Assembly (NCBI GenBank): GCA_023459495.1
Contig: JAEWTL010000087.1
Span: forward strand, 1-42,339
Direction: 5' to 3'
Origin: Bacillota bacterium
Lineage (GTDB): Bacteria; Bacillota; Clostridia; Christensenellales; SZUA-584
DNA length: 42,339 nucleotides
Position 1 is the first letter of the stretch, and each line of letters opens with the position of its first letter. Under the pieces are notes generated by a model that was not told the origin of the DNA, did not search any database, and saw nothing but the letters and a program-made list of their open reading frames with translations. A program made the position numbers and the translations under genes. Positions 16,611 to 25,251 of this stretch are shown in pieces.

Positions 16611-17288
16611 GTGGCATCCGTTTTGGTCATCGACGACGACCCATATATCCGCGAGCTCGTGGGCACGCTGCTGAAAGCCGAGGGCTTTGTTGTGTCGGAA
16701 GCGAGCGGCGGTCGCGAGGCGCTGCAAAAGCTGGGCGAGAGCCGGGTGGATCTTTGCGTGCTCGATTTGATGATGCCCGGCATGGACGGCTATGAGTTCT
16801 GTCGGCTGGCGCGGCGGTACTACGCAGACCTGCCCATACTGATGCTGACAGCCAAAGCCGAAATCGGCGACAAGGTGAAGGGCTACGGGCTGGGCGCGGA
16901 CGATTACCTGACCAAGCCGTTTGAGGGTGTCGAACTGGTGCTGCGCGTAAAGGCGCTGCTGAAACGCTGCAGCATCGACGCCTCGCAGTCCGTGCAGATC
17001 GGCGCGCTGACGCTCGACAAGACCAGCTATTCGGTCAGCTTTGAGGGCGCGCAGAGCGACATCCCCATGAAGGAGTTTGAGCTGCTGTTCAAGCTGGGCT
17101 CCTCGGCGGGCAAAACCTTCGCGCGCGACCAGCTGATTGAGGACGTGTGGGGCTACGACTTCGAGGGCAACGAGCGCACGCTGGACGTACACATCAACCG
17201 TCTGCGCGAGCGGTTTCCGGCGGAGCAGTACGGCTTCAAGATTACGACCGTGCGAGGACTGGGCTACCGGCTGGAGGTGCTGCAATGA
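16611..17288 (+). CDS. OmpR/PhoB-family response regulator
   Basis: A 225-residue regulator when counted from GTG 16611. The receiver domain has the acidic pocket IDDD (7-10), phospho-acceptor Asp 52 in LDLMMPGMDG, T80 and K102 in TKPF. The winged-helix domain ends with RTLDVHINRLRERF and VRGLGYRLE, typical of OmpR-type DNA binding to direct repeats. GTG 16611 has AAGGA about 10 nt upstream and gives the usual N-terminus; ATG 16572 is a longer alternative without a ribosome-binding site. The stop overlaps the kinase start (ATGA). Confidence 0.92.
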   Translation: MASVLVIDDDPYIRELVGTLLKAEGFVVSEASGGREALQKLGESRVDLCVLDLMMPGMDGYEFCRLARRYYADLPILMLTAKAEIGDKVKGYGLGADDYLTKPFEGVELVLRVKALLKRCSIDASQSVQIGALTLDKTSYSVSFEGAQSDIPMKEFELLFKLGSSAGKTFARDQLIEDVWGYDFEGNERTLDVHINRLRERFPAEQYGFKITTVRGLGYRLEVLQ

Positions 17289-18538
17289 ACGAAAGGGATT
17301 TTGACCGGAGACGTGCGGGGTTACGGTTCCAGGGTCAGCACGTGCATAACAGGCGTACACAGCAACCGTCTGCGCAAGCGGTTCCCGGCGGAGCAGAGCG
17401 GTTTCAGGACCATGACCATGTGCGGGCCGGGCTGGCGGGTGCAGGTGCTGCGATGAACGGAAGAGGCTCACGCGGGCGCAAAAGAAAGTGGTGGTTCGTG
17501 TCCCTGCCGATATCCGTCGGCTCGTTCGCGGTCTGCTTTGCCGTGGGGTACGGGCTGTCGACGCTGCTGTTCCGTCTCACCGGGCATCCCGGCGACTTCT
17601 GGGCGACCGTCATCGCGGGGACATTCGGCCTGCTCGTATTCGGGGCGGGTGCGAAGCTCTTTGCGGATATCACCCTGCGCAAACGGCGCGGAGACGGGCG
17701 ACTGGAGCGCGCGCGCAGCAATCTGATGAGCGATACCCTTGAAGCCATGGATCGCATCGCGCACGGCGATTTCAGCGTGCTTGTGCCGGTGGATGAGCAC
17801 AACCCGTTCTCCGAAATCTCCGAAAGCGTGAACAAAATGGCGCGGGAGCTGGGTACCATGGAGAACCTGCGGCAGAGCTTCATCTCCAACGTGTCGCACG
17901 AAATACAGTCCCCGCTGACGTCCATCAGCGGGTTCGCGGCGCTGCTGAAAAACGACACGCTTACGCCGGAGCTGCGCGCGCATTACATCGACGTCATCGA
18001 AACCGAGGCCAAGCGGCTTTCACGGCTCAGCGACAACCTCATGCGCCTCTCCATGCTGGAGAACGGCGCGCAGCCGCTCACCGTCACGTCGTTCTCGCTG
18101 GATAAGCAGATTCAGAACGCCGTGCTGATGCTGGAGCCGCAGTGGGCCGCCAAGAACATCGACGTCTCCGTGGCGCTCGAAAAGACCCCCTTCAGCGGCG
18201 ACGAGGGATTGCTAAGCCAGGTGTGGGTGAATTTGCTGCACAACGCCATCAAGTTTACGCCCGAAGCGGGACAGATTATTGTGACGCTGGAGAAAAAGGA
18301 GGGCGGCGTAGTCTGCCGCGTCTCCGATACCGGCCCTGGCATTGCCGAGGAGGACCTGATGCATATCTTCGAGCGCTTCTACAAGGCCGACAAGGCCCGC
18401 GACCGCGCGCTGGGCGGCAGCGGCCTCGGCCTCTCGCTCGTCAAAAAGATTGTGGAGCTGCACGGCGGCACCGTGACCGCGCAAAGCGAGCCCGGCAAGG
18501 GCAGCACATTTACGGTGACTTTGCCCGTTTCAAAATAA
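17285..18538 (+). CDS. Membrane sensor histidine kinase with extra N-terminal segment
   Basis: A 417-residue kinase. Two membrane helices lie near residues 70-92 and 100-120, then comes a HAMP-like linker, the H-box SHEIQSPLTS (about 203-212), the N-box NLLHNAIKF, DTGPGI and GLGLSL. It should autophosphorylate and pass phosphate to the upstream regulator. Two starts are possible: ATG 17285, with GGAGGTG in good position, and ATG 17453, with a weaker AGGTG. The first 56 residues are translated from a decayed copy of the regulator's 3' end read in another frame. The core kinase probably begins at 17453; the longer form may also be made. Confidence 0.9.
   Translation: MNERDFDRRRAGLRFQGQHVHNRRTQQPSAQAVPGGAERFQDHDHVRAGLAGAGAAMNGRGSRGRKRKWWFVSLPISVGSFAVCFAVGYGLSTLLFRLTGHPGDFWATVIAGTFGLLVFGAGAKLFADITLRKRRGDGRLERARSNLMSDTLEAMDRIAHGDFSVLVPVDEHNPFSEISESVNKMARELGTMENLRQSFISNVSHEIQSPLTSISGFAALLKNDTLTPELRAHYIDVIETEAKRLSRLSDNLMRLSMLENGAQPLTVTSFSLDKQIQNAVLMLEPQWAAKNIDVSVALEKTPFSGDEGLLSQVWVNLLHNAIKFTPEAGQIIVTLEKKEGGVVCRVSDTGPGIAEEDLMHIFERFYKADKARDRALGGSGLGLSLVKKIVELHGGTVTAQSEPGKGSTFTVTLPVSK
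17319..17456 (+). pseudogene. Decayed copy of a response-regulator 3' end
   Basis: Read in the regulator frame, these 46 codons align without gaps to the last 46 codons of the intact regulator (17151-17288). About half of the residues match, including NRLR, RFPAEQ and the final VL before TGA. Even the following ATGAACG is repeated, 168 bp after the first. The regulator's 3' end has therefore been duplicated, or a second regulator has been lost except for its tail. Confidence 0.8.
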
Positions 18539-18545
18539 AATCCGG

Positions 18546-18599
18546 TTTACACTGCGTTTAAATTGCATTTAACCTCCGTTTAATTGGCGGCGCTACAAT
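18546..18599 (+). promoter_or_regulatory. Operator with four 11-bp repeats and promoter of the ABC exporter operon
   Basis: TTTA occurs at 18546, 18557, 18568 and 18579, exactly 11 bp apart, in the context GTTTACACTGC, GTTTAAATTGC, ATTTAACCTCC and GTTTAATTGGC. TACAAT at 18594-18599 serves as the -10 box. Such repeats are the usual binding pattern of OmpR/PhoB-type activators and match the repeats at 16474-16492. Control by the adjacent regulator is therefore likely. Confidence 0.65.
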
Positions 18600-18631
18600 G
18601 AGGCCATCAAGTTTGAACGGAGGTATTATTT

Positions 18632-18726
18632 ATGATGACGATTATTGTACTGGTATATTACGCGGTGAAGCAGCTGGTCAAAAAGCTGACTGCGAAAAGC
18701 AGCCCGGACTGTGGGGAGGTGCTCGT

Positions 18727-18730
<4 letters not shown>
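18632..18730 (+). CDS. 32-residue small protein, translationally coupled to the ABC ATPase
   Basis: ATG 18632 (or 18635) has GGAGG 8 nt upstream. The peptide begins MMTIIVLVYYAVKQLVKK, a short hydrophobic stretch followed by Lys residues, then a polar tail with one Cys. Its stop TGA overlaps the ABC ATPase start (ATGA), and the ATPase ribosome-binding site GGGAGGTG lies inside its last codons. It may be a small membrane peptide of the transporter or a leader that couples translation. It matches no family that I know. Confidence 0.6.
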
Positions 18731-19667
<937 letters not shown>

Positions 19668-19671
<4 letters not shown>

Positions 19672-20492
19672 ATGAAGCAGTGATGGGACAGGTGGGAATC
19701 AAATCGAGGTTTTTGAGGGAGCTGAACGCGGTGGTGACCATCGCGGCGCGGGACATCCGGTTGCTCTTTAAGTCGCCGGGCATGATTATCATGAGCCTCG
19801 CGATGCCGCTGGTGATGATGGGCATGCTGGGCGGCAGCCTTGCACAGAACATGGCGGGCGGGCTCGGCTTCAACTACGGACCATTCATGATGGTGGGCAT
19901 GCTGGTCAACATGCTGTTTATGACCACCACGTCCGGCATTGCCTCGCTGGTGGAGGACCGCTTTTCGGACTTTACGCAGGAGATGATGATATCGCCGGTA
20001 TCGCGCTACTCCATCGTCATCGGCAAAATCGCCGGGTCGTCGGTGGGCGCCATCATCAGCATGCTGGGCACGCTCATCGTGGGGCTGGCCATGGGCATCA
20101 CGCTGCCGGTGGGACAGATGCTGGCCATCCTCGCGCTCTCGCCGCTGATGTGCCTCTCGGCGGGCGCGCTCGCCATGATCGTGATCGGACTGATAAAGAG
20201 CAACCGGATTGCCAACCTGGCGGTGATGCTCATCACCATGCCGCAGATGTTCCTCTCCGGTGCGATCATCCCGATCACCAACTCCAGCGGCGTGCTGCTG
20301 GTGCTGAGCCGGATGATGCCGATGACGTACTGCCTCGACCTGGTGCGCGCGGTGGTGTACGCCGGAACGCCGGAGTATAGCAGCGTGGTGCTCTTTAACC
20401 CGGCGGTGACGCTGGTTGCCATCATCGCGATCACGGTGGTGTGCCTCGTGGTGGGCACGTTCTTCTTCGCCCGGAGCGAGAAGAACAGATAA
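19668..20492 (+). CDS. ABC-2 type exporter permease
   Basis: A 274-residue permease with six hydrophobic segments and the ABC-2 transporter pattern: an N-terminal cytoplasmic helix (ELNAVVTIAARDIRLLFKSPG), a first helix IIIMSLAMPLVMMGMLGG, and near the end the family-typical MPQMFLSGAIIPITNSS with MMPMTYCLDLVRAVVY. It forms the membrane part for the preceding ATPase. Its ATG overlaps the ATPase stop. It ends 27 bp before the winged-helix gene, so these genes form one operon. Confidence 0.93.
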
Positions 20493-20519
20493 CAAACAAC
20501 ATAACAGGAGGTTATTACA

Positions 20520-21101
20520 ATGAAAAACAACGAGTTGAAGGTAACGGAACAGTTTGGACGCGTGGCCCGGCTGCTGATGAGGCAGCGGCTCCGCGACGCC
20601 AAAGAGAACAGCGGCAAGCCGGACGCATGGCGCAAACGGCTGCTGGGGCTCATCAAGGCCCGGCCGGGCATCACGGACAAGGAGCTGGTAAAGCTGCTGA
20701 ACCGCCGCATGGACGCGGGCGAAGAGCTGCTGCTGGGCCTTGAGAAGAAGGGCTACGTCGTGCTGAAACCCACAGAGGGCTCGGACGACAAAGCCGTGGA
20801 GCTGACAGAAAAGGGCGAGAAGGAAGCGGCAGATTACATGGACCTTGGCGCGGCGTTCAAGGTGCTGAGCGACGAGGAGCAGGCCGCAATGAGCGGGTAT
20901 CTCTCCCGCGTCATCGAAGCGCTGGAGAAGGAGACCGGAGCCAAGGGTGACGAGATGGATGACTGCTTCATGGGCCTGCGGGGGATGCTGGGCGCTGTCG
21001 GCCCCGGCGGCATGCGCAAGCTGCACCGGCACTTTGCCGGAAGCTGCCCGGACGGCTTTGACCCGCGCGGGGGCTACGGCCCGTGGGGACGAGAGTTTTA
21101 G
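20520..21101 (+). CDS. Winged-helix (MarR-like) protein
   Basis: A 193-residue protein. Residues about 40-105 form a winged helix: LLGLIKARPGITDKELVKLL, then the wing KKGYVVLKP and LTEKGEKEA. The C-terminal half is acidic and helical and ends in a Gly/Pro/His-rich tail (RKLHRHFAG to GYGPWGREF). It is likely a DNA-binding regulator of the exporter operon it closes. AGGAGG lies 8 nt upstream. A terminator follows at 21147. Confidence 0.8.
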   Translation: MKNNELKVTEQFGRVARLLMRQRLRDAKENSGKPDAWRKRLLGLIKARPGITDKELVKLLNRRMDAGEELLLGLEKKGYVVLKPTEGSDDKAVELTEKGEKEAADYMDLGAAFKVLSDEEQAAMSGYLSRVIEALEKETGAKGDEMDDCFMGLRGMLGAVGPGGMRKLHRHFAGSCPDGFDPRGGYGPWGREF

Positions 21102-21146
21102 GGCAGTGAACGGTGAAGAGTGAATAGTTCTGGGAGAGCAGACAAG

Positions 21147-21172
21147 AGGGGGCGCGGTGAGCGTCCCTTTTT
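21147..21172 (+). terminator. Rho-independent terminator of the exporter operon
   Basis: GGGGCGC (21149-21155) pairs with GCGTCCC (21161-21167) through one G-T pair, with a 5-nt loop, followed by TTTTT. It stands 46 bp after the winged-helix gene. Confidence 0.75.
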
Positions 21173-21326
21173 GTGTGGGCGGTGGATACGGGCATCGCGA
21201 AATGTTTAGGAAGATTATGTGGATAATTGTGCAGCAAAACTTAGCGGAGTTATAAACCTAATGTGCAATTCATATTGGGTAAACTTTGTACTTGGTAGAT
21301 TAAACAATTAAGCCAACATCACCTTA

Positions 21327-22496
21327 CTATTTTTCGTTGTTTTTGGTTATGAACCTTGCTCGTTCAAACAATTCGTCGAAAGTTATTATTTCGGGGCTGA
21401 CAATGTTCCTCCTAAACAACTCAAATGACCGTAACTTATCAGCGTTTATGCCGTACTCTGTACCAAACTCGCTAAGACTACCGATAACCAGAAATGATTT
21501 AGGGTAATAATTGTAGATTTCTTCGCCAGTAGGATTGCCGGAGCTATCTGTCATATATATTTTACCTGATAAATTTTTTACGGCTGCTGCCACAGAACCT
21601 TGCACCTGAGCTATAGCACCAGAAAGCTCCTTTGATGGCGCAAAACAACCAGCGCGATATGCATTATCATCAAGCAATTTTGTAACATGCGTCTTTATTT
21701 CTACAAAACATAGGTTTGAGATAAGGCCACGTGTTTTCATCAAAGCATCAACGCGTTTCCCGTGAGTATTTATATCATAGCCTTGTACAACTTGCTCCAG
21801 CTTTTTATCATCCAGTCCACTTAGAAAAACATAGCCTAGTCCATAACCAAATATCCATTGATTCTTTTCGAAAAATTTCTGCCAAAGGTTTTCATTGGTA
21901 CATTTTTTCTTACATTTCAATTCATCAAAATACGATGAATCCGTGAGAAGCTTTTCAAATACTTCGAGTTGCTTTTTTCGATATCCAACCGCAACAACAT
22001 CCTCGGTGGTTATGCCACTACGAACTATATTTGTAAACATTTCTTGATTATGAAGAAACATCTGTAATCCTTGATTATTAGTAATCTCAATATGTTCAAT
22101 ATCATCGTCAGACAATCGTTGATATCGTTGGCTTCCAAATTGCATTGTAATAACATCTTTTATAAACTTAAACAACTTCGGGATCTCTTCCCCAATAAAT
22201 GCAAAACTCGCTTTATGTGGTGACCCTGTTGATGGAGTATATTCTTGTATAGAAATTACACTAATACCTCGTGGTTCTTCAAATACGGTAGCCCTTATTA
22301 TATTTTTCCCGCCGGGTGTTTCGCGTAAAACGATCTCTTTTTTGATTTTTGCAAATGTATAGGACTCTGTTTGGTCAATAGCACGGGTAACTAACCGTAC
22401 AGTTCTTTCATCATCATAGGAATTTTTTATTGGCGGACTTATGTACGTTTTGCCTTCAATGGGATCTTTATAGCTATCTGTATCTTCTAATAGCAT
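21327..22496 (-). CDS. sduA: Shedu anti-phage nuclease (SduA, DUF4263)
   Basis: A 389-residue protein. The C-terminal half shows the Shedu/DUF4263 nuclease pattern: WQKFFEKNQWIFGYGL, then GKRVDALMKT (catalytic Asp), FVEIKTHVTKLL (catalytic Glu and Lys) and the AYRAGCFAPSKELSGAIAQV helix, then KSFLVIGS. This is the PD-(D/E)XK fold. Shedu acts as a single-gene phage-defence nuclease. The N-terminal about 150 residues would sense the trigger. The ATG has GGGGGG 7 nt upstream; a TATAAT near 22580 may be its -10 box. The gene is A+T-rich compared with its neighbours, as expected for transferred defence genes. Confidence 0.85.
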   Translation of the reverse strand: MLLEDTDSYKDPIEGKTYISPPIKNSYDDERTVRLVTRAIDQTESYTFAKIKKEIVLRETPGGKNIIRATVFEEPRGISVISIQEYTPSTGSPHKASFAFIGEEIPKLFKFIKDVITMQFGSQRYQRLSDDDIEHIEITNNQGLQMFLHNQEMFTNIVRSGITTEDVVAVGYRKKQLEVFEKLLTDSSYFDELKCKKKCTNENLWQKFFEKNQWIFGYGLGYVFLSGLDDKKLEQVVQGYDINTHGKRVDALMKTRGLISNLCFVEIKTHVTKLLDDNAYRAGCFAPSKELSGAIAQVQGSVAAAVKNLSGKIYMTDSSGNPTGEEIYNYYPKSFLVIGSLSEFGTEYGINADKLRSFELFRRNIVSPEIITFDELFERARFITKNNEK

Positions 22497-22842
22497 ATGT
22501 TACCCCCCCATTTGTTAACAATATCTATAAAATAGAGCAGCCTATCAAGCAACTTTGCATTAAAAGACTTAACGCTAATTTGTATTATACAGCTCGTTTC
22601 CTAAAATTTCTACAAAATGCTTATACAAACATCTGTTTTTCCACAAAAGAGTGCCGGAGCGGGGCGGGAATAGTGGGGGGATATTCTCCTTTCGCACTGC
22701 GTCTGGATTGCTTCGCTTCGCTCGCAATGACGGAAGGGGTGATTTTTCTGTGGGGTTCCTGATATAAAAATGGTCAATTGCACGATAGTCTACGTTCCCC
22801 AATATAATGAACAAGGTAATTCGCGGAAGGGGATGCCCTGAT
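22497..22842. repeat. Intergenic region with a solo half of the CGCTCGCAATGACG repeat
   Basis: This 346-bp gap holds the Shedu gene upstream region and, at 22706-22732, GATTGCTTCGCTTCGCTCGC followed by AATGACG. That is the right terminus of the element seen complete at 15680-15803; no left terminus is present. A TTGCAC (22778) and TATAAT (22803) with a 19-bp gap may be a weak promoter for the YlbF-like gene. I see nothing else here. Confidence 0.5.
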
Positions 22843-23187
22843 ATGATGGCTAAAAGACAGCTGGAGGAGCTTGCCGCGGTATTGAAGGCGGCTCCTGAAT
22901 ATACAGAAATGGTGCAGCAGCGCGGTAAAATAATGAGCAACCCAACGCTCAGCAGACAGCTGCAGGGCTTCGAAAAGGAGCACCGGAGGCTGCTCAGCCT
23001 TGACTTGCCGGAGAAAGAGGCAGCAGCACAGTTTGAGAAGCTATATGCGGGCAACAAGAGCTTTCTTGAGAATGAGGACATAAAAAGATATATTCAAGCG
23101 GCACAGAATTATCAAAAGATGATTTCGGATAACTTCAATTATTTAAACATGTTGCTTGAGACAGGGAATACGGGAAAGCGGGTTTGA
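22843..23187 (+). CDS. YlbF/YmcA-family regulator-like protein
   Basis: A 114-residue helical protein with the YlbF/YmcA (DUF964) layout: ELAAVLKAAPEYTEMVQQRG, then NPTLSRQLQGFEKEHRRL, and a helical C-terminus. In Bacillus the family forms a complex with YaaT that guides RNase Y and affects sporulation, competence and biofilm; clostridial members are poorly studied. The start is ATG 22843 or 22846 (AAGGGG upstream). A hairpin follows at 23199-23231. Confidence 0.8.
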   Translation: MMAKRQLEELAAVLKAAPEYTEMVQQRGKIMSNPTLSRQLQGFEKEHRRLLSLDLPEKEAAAQFEKLYAGNKSFLENEDIKRYIQAAQNYQKMISDNFNYLNMLLETGNTGKRV

Positions 23188-23198
23188 TTTATACAATT

Positions 23199-23231
23199 AC
23201 AGACCCGAAGCATAGAAATTTTCGGGTCTGT
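23199..23231. terminator. Hairpin between convergent genes, probable terminator
   Basis: An 11-bp stem (ACAGACCCGAA with TTCGGGTCTGT) has an 11-nt loop. It lacks a clear T-run after the stem on the plus strand, so its strength is uncertain. It lies 12 bp past the YlbF-like gene. Confidence 0.55.
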
Positions 23232-23276
23232 TGGGGCTAACCAAATATTTAAAGCATGCTTTATTCAGCACGACGT

Positions 23277-23696
23277 TTATTCATCGTAATAATAATCGGA
23301 CATATCATTGTAGACTGCCATACCGCCCATATCATCCATGTCGGGCATCATATCCCAGCTTCCTTCTATGCCATACCAACTGTCGGCGGCACTGGCTCCA
23401 GCATACGGATAGCCGTACCCGCCTGTATATACGCATCTGCCAAACCTGTCGCAGCATCTGCCAAATCTGTCACAACATCTTCCGAACTGGTCGATGTAAA
23501 AGCACCTGTTGACCGGGGGAAAACCAAAGAAAAACGGATAGATGATCGGCCCGGGAAAACGCCGCCGAATTGGGAACCTTTGAGGGAAACCTGGGAACCG
23601 GCCACTGGGAAATCGGCGGGGGAATCCTTGCATACCGCGTCCTCTGCCTCGTTGCGCAATTTGCAGCCCGCCTTCAGTGTCAAAACCATCAGGCAT
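23277..23696 (-). CDS. Cys-repeat protein, probable spore-layer component
   Basis: A 139-residue protein of low complexity: an Arg/Phe/Pro/Gly-rich N-terminal half (RFPGFPQRFPIRRRFPG), then three repeats of D(R/Q)FGRC(C), and a Tyr/Met/Asp-rich end (DYYYDE). Such compositions are typical of spore coat and crust proteins that are cross-linked through Cys and Tyr. AAAGGAGG lies 7 nt before the ATG at 23696. Upstream is a sequence resembling a sporulation sigma promoter. No family name can be given. Confidence 0.65.
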   Translation of the reverse strand: MPDGFDTEGGLQIAQRGRGRGMQGFPRRFPSGRFPGFPQRFPIRRRFPGPIIYPFFFGFPPVNRCFYIDQFGRCCDRFGRCCDRFGRCVYTGGYGYPYAGASAADSWYGIEGSWDMMPDMDDMGGMAVYNDMSDYYYDE

Positions 23697-23727
23697 ATAT
23701 AAGCCTCCTTTCTTGTTAATTTTCAGT

Positions 23728-23757
23728 TATCATATGTGTACCTATGTATCTTATGAG
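23728..23757 (-). promoter_or_regulatory. Candidate sporulation sigma (SigE/SigK-type) promoter
   Basis: On the minus strand CTCATAA is followed after 14 bp by CATATGATA. The latter fits the SigK -10 pattern CATANNNTA and is close to the SigE -10 CATACAAT. It lies about 30 bp upstream of the start of the Cys-repeat protein gene. Assignment to one sigma factor is not possible from sequence alone. Confidence 0.45.
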
Positions 23758-23820
23758 TAACAATCGCCTAATGTTCATTTTACCGTATATGGAATGGGGC
23801 AGGCCTGGTTTTCTGTAGTT

Positions 23821-24249
23821 TCACCCGATGCGGCTGGCTATGGGATGTCCCTGCCGGAACTGCACCAGATCCCACAGGTTGCCGTACAGGTCTTTGAATA
23901 CTGCGACGGTGCCGTAATCCTGCTCCTTGGGCGGGCGCACGAATTCGATGCCCGCGGAGAGCATGTCGTTATAATCCCGCCAGAAATCGTCCGTGCCCAG
24001 AAACAGGAACACCCGGCCTCCGGCCTGATTGCCCGCAAACGGCTCCTGCTCCGGCTTGGACGCTTTTGCGAGCAGCAGCGTGGTGCCTTTTGAACCGGGC
24101 GGCGATACCACCACCCACCGCTTGTCCTGCTCCGCCTGATAGGTATCCTCGATGAGGGTGAAGTGAAGCTTCTGGGTATAGAATGCGATGGCCTCGTCGT
24201 AATCCCGGACGACCAGCGCGATGTGGACGATGGATTGCAGCATAGTCAT
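23821..24249 (-). CDS. VOC-family protein
   Basis: A 142-residue VOC protein: it opens with SIVHIALVVRDYDEAIAFYT followed by LHFTLIEDT, and ends with VFKDLYGNLWDLVQF, the usual metal-site Glu/Asp strand region. It is closer to the lactoylglutathione-lyase-like members with TTLLLAKASKPEQEPFAGNQ in the middle. Substrate unknown. The start is ATG 24249, with GGAGG 4 nt upstream; ATG 24243 is a close alternative. It stands alone. Confidence 0.85.
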   Translation of the reverse strand: MTMLQSIVHIALVVRDYDEAIAFYTQKLHFTLIEDTYQAEQDKRWVVVSPPGSKGTTLLLAKASKPEQEPFAGNQAGGRVFLFLGTDDFWRDYNDMLSAGIEFVRPPKEQDYGTVAVFKDLYGNLWDLVQFRQGHPIASRIG

Positions 24250-24411
24250 GCTTCCTCCCGTAAAAGTACGTAAAGCGCTGCGCCCAGTATACCGCGCCCC
24301 GCGCCGGATTTCTACCCTGTCCATGCCGACCGTTGCGGCCTGCGCATTTGCGGGTGACAACGCGGCCCTGCTGGTGTAAAATAAAGGCACTATATGTAAG
24401 GGGTATTGTGC

Positions 24412-24642
24412 ATGCGGTGTCCGAGATGCGGCAGTTATCAGGTGTTGACCCAGCCCGTAACCGAAACCACGGTGAAGGGCAAAACGAAGGGATTTGGTTG
24501 GATCAAGGCGTGCCTCGGCTGGCTGCTGTTTTCGCTGCCGGGTATCCTGTGCGGCCTGTGCGGCATGGGAAAGAGCAAAACCCGCGCCAAAACCACCACC
24601 ACCTACGTGAACACATGTCAAAGCTGCGGATATCGGTTCTGA
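24412..24642 (+). CDS. Small zinc-ribbon membrane protein
   Basis: A 76-residue protein with CPRCG at residues 3-7 and CQSCG near the C-terminus, which together can bind one zinc. Between them lies a hydrophobic stretch (WIKACLGWLLFSLPGILCGLC), probably one membrane helix or hairpin. AAGGGG lies 8 nt before the ATG at 24412. It overlaps the DUF2085 gene by 28 bp, suggesting coupled translation. Function unknown. Confidence 0.75.
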   Translation: MRCPRCGSYQVLTQPVTETTVKGKTKGFGWIKACLGWLLFSLPGILCGLCGMGKSKTRAKTTTTYVNTCQSCGYRF

Positions 24643-24992
24643 ACTTTCTGCAGGCCATCGGCGACCGGAGCGGCTGCCACCAGATGCCGGAGCGGAGCTT
24701 CCATATCAACGGCTATACGTTTCCGGTTTGCGCGCGCTGCACAGGCGTGTTTTTCGGACAGCTGCTCGCGGTGATCCTGCTGATCTTCGGCGTGATATGC
24801 CCGTGGTATGCCGCCGCCGCGCTGCTCGGGCTGATGGGGCTGGACTGGCTTGTGCAGCAGGTGGGCATCCGGGAATCCACGAATGTCCGGCGGCTGATTA
24901 CCGGGGTGTTCGGCGGCTTCGGGCTGTTCAGCCTGTACATCGCAGCCGGGGTGCTGATTTACCATTGGGTTGCGGGGCTGATCAAGGGCTGA
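24615..24992 (+). CDS. DUF2085 membrane protein
   Basis: A 125-residue protein with the DUF2085 hallmark: GCHQMPERSF followed by FPVCARCTGVFFGQ, then three or four membrane helices (LLAVILLIFGVICPW, AAALLGLMGLDWLV, GLFSLYIAAGVLIYHW). The His/Cys residues may bind a metal, but the function of the family is unknown. The start at 24615 has no clear ribosome-binding site, so translation may depend on the overlapping zinc-ribbon gene. Confidence 0.75.
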   Translation: MSKLRISVLNFLQAIGDRSGCHQMPERSFHINGYTFPVCARCTGVFFGQLLAVILLIFGVICPWYAAAALLGLMGLDWLVQQVGIRESTNVRRLITGVFGGFGLFSLYIAAGVLIYHWVAGLIKG

Positions 24993-25004
24993 ATACTGAT
25001 AGAT

Positions 25005-25160
25005 GCCTCCCTTGCGACCCGGGGTCCCCAAAAAGCGTAGCTTTCTGGGGTGGGAACGGGAGGGGGACCGCCGAAGGCGGTGGAGGGATTTGCAAATTGG
25101 CAAGAATCCCCCAGTCAGCCCTTCGGACTGACAGCCCCCTTTAGGCAAGGGGGCCTTTTG
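25005..25160. repeat. MITE-like element (CCTCCCTTGC / GCAAGGGGGCC ends) with an inserted module
   Basis: The left end GCCTCCCTTGC and right end AGGCAAGGGGGCCTTTTG are inverted repeats. Between are GGACCGCC/GGCGGTGGAGGG and AATCCCCCAGTCAGCC/GGACTGACAGCCCCC. Compared with 41591-41731, the left palindrome is broken by an extra module (GGGGTCCCCAAAAAGC, then GCTTTCTGGGGTGGGAAC). It directly follows the DUF2085 gene and precedes the SseB-family gene fragment. Confidence 0.8.
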
Positions 25161-25165
25161 TACTC

Positions 25166-25231
25166 TCATTGCAGCTTGATGGTGTGGTACGCTTGGATGC
25201 GCTGCCGGGCGTGCTCATCCAGCCGGAGCGG
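25166..25231 (-). pseudogene. Duplicated 3' end of the SseB-family gene
   Basis: On the minus strand this reads PLRLDEHARQRIQAYHTIK, then LQ and a stop. The intact gene ends PLRLDEHARQRIETFRRVK and a stop (26078 onward). The first 12 residues are identical, with synonymous base differences; the last ones have diverged. The acetyltransferase gene lies between the intact gene and this fragment. Confidence 0.85.
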
Positions 25232-25251
25232 GTCAGCCGACGCACGAAGGC

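Noticed and set aside
16611..18538. Calling the two-component pair PhoP/PhoR of the pst operon
   Set aside because: It is 5.7 kb away, adjoins an exporter operon and shares that operon's operator, so a specific name is not justified although its repeats resemble Pho boxes in spacing.
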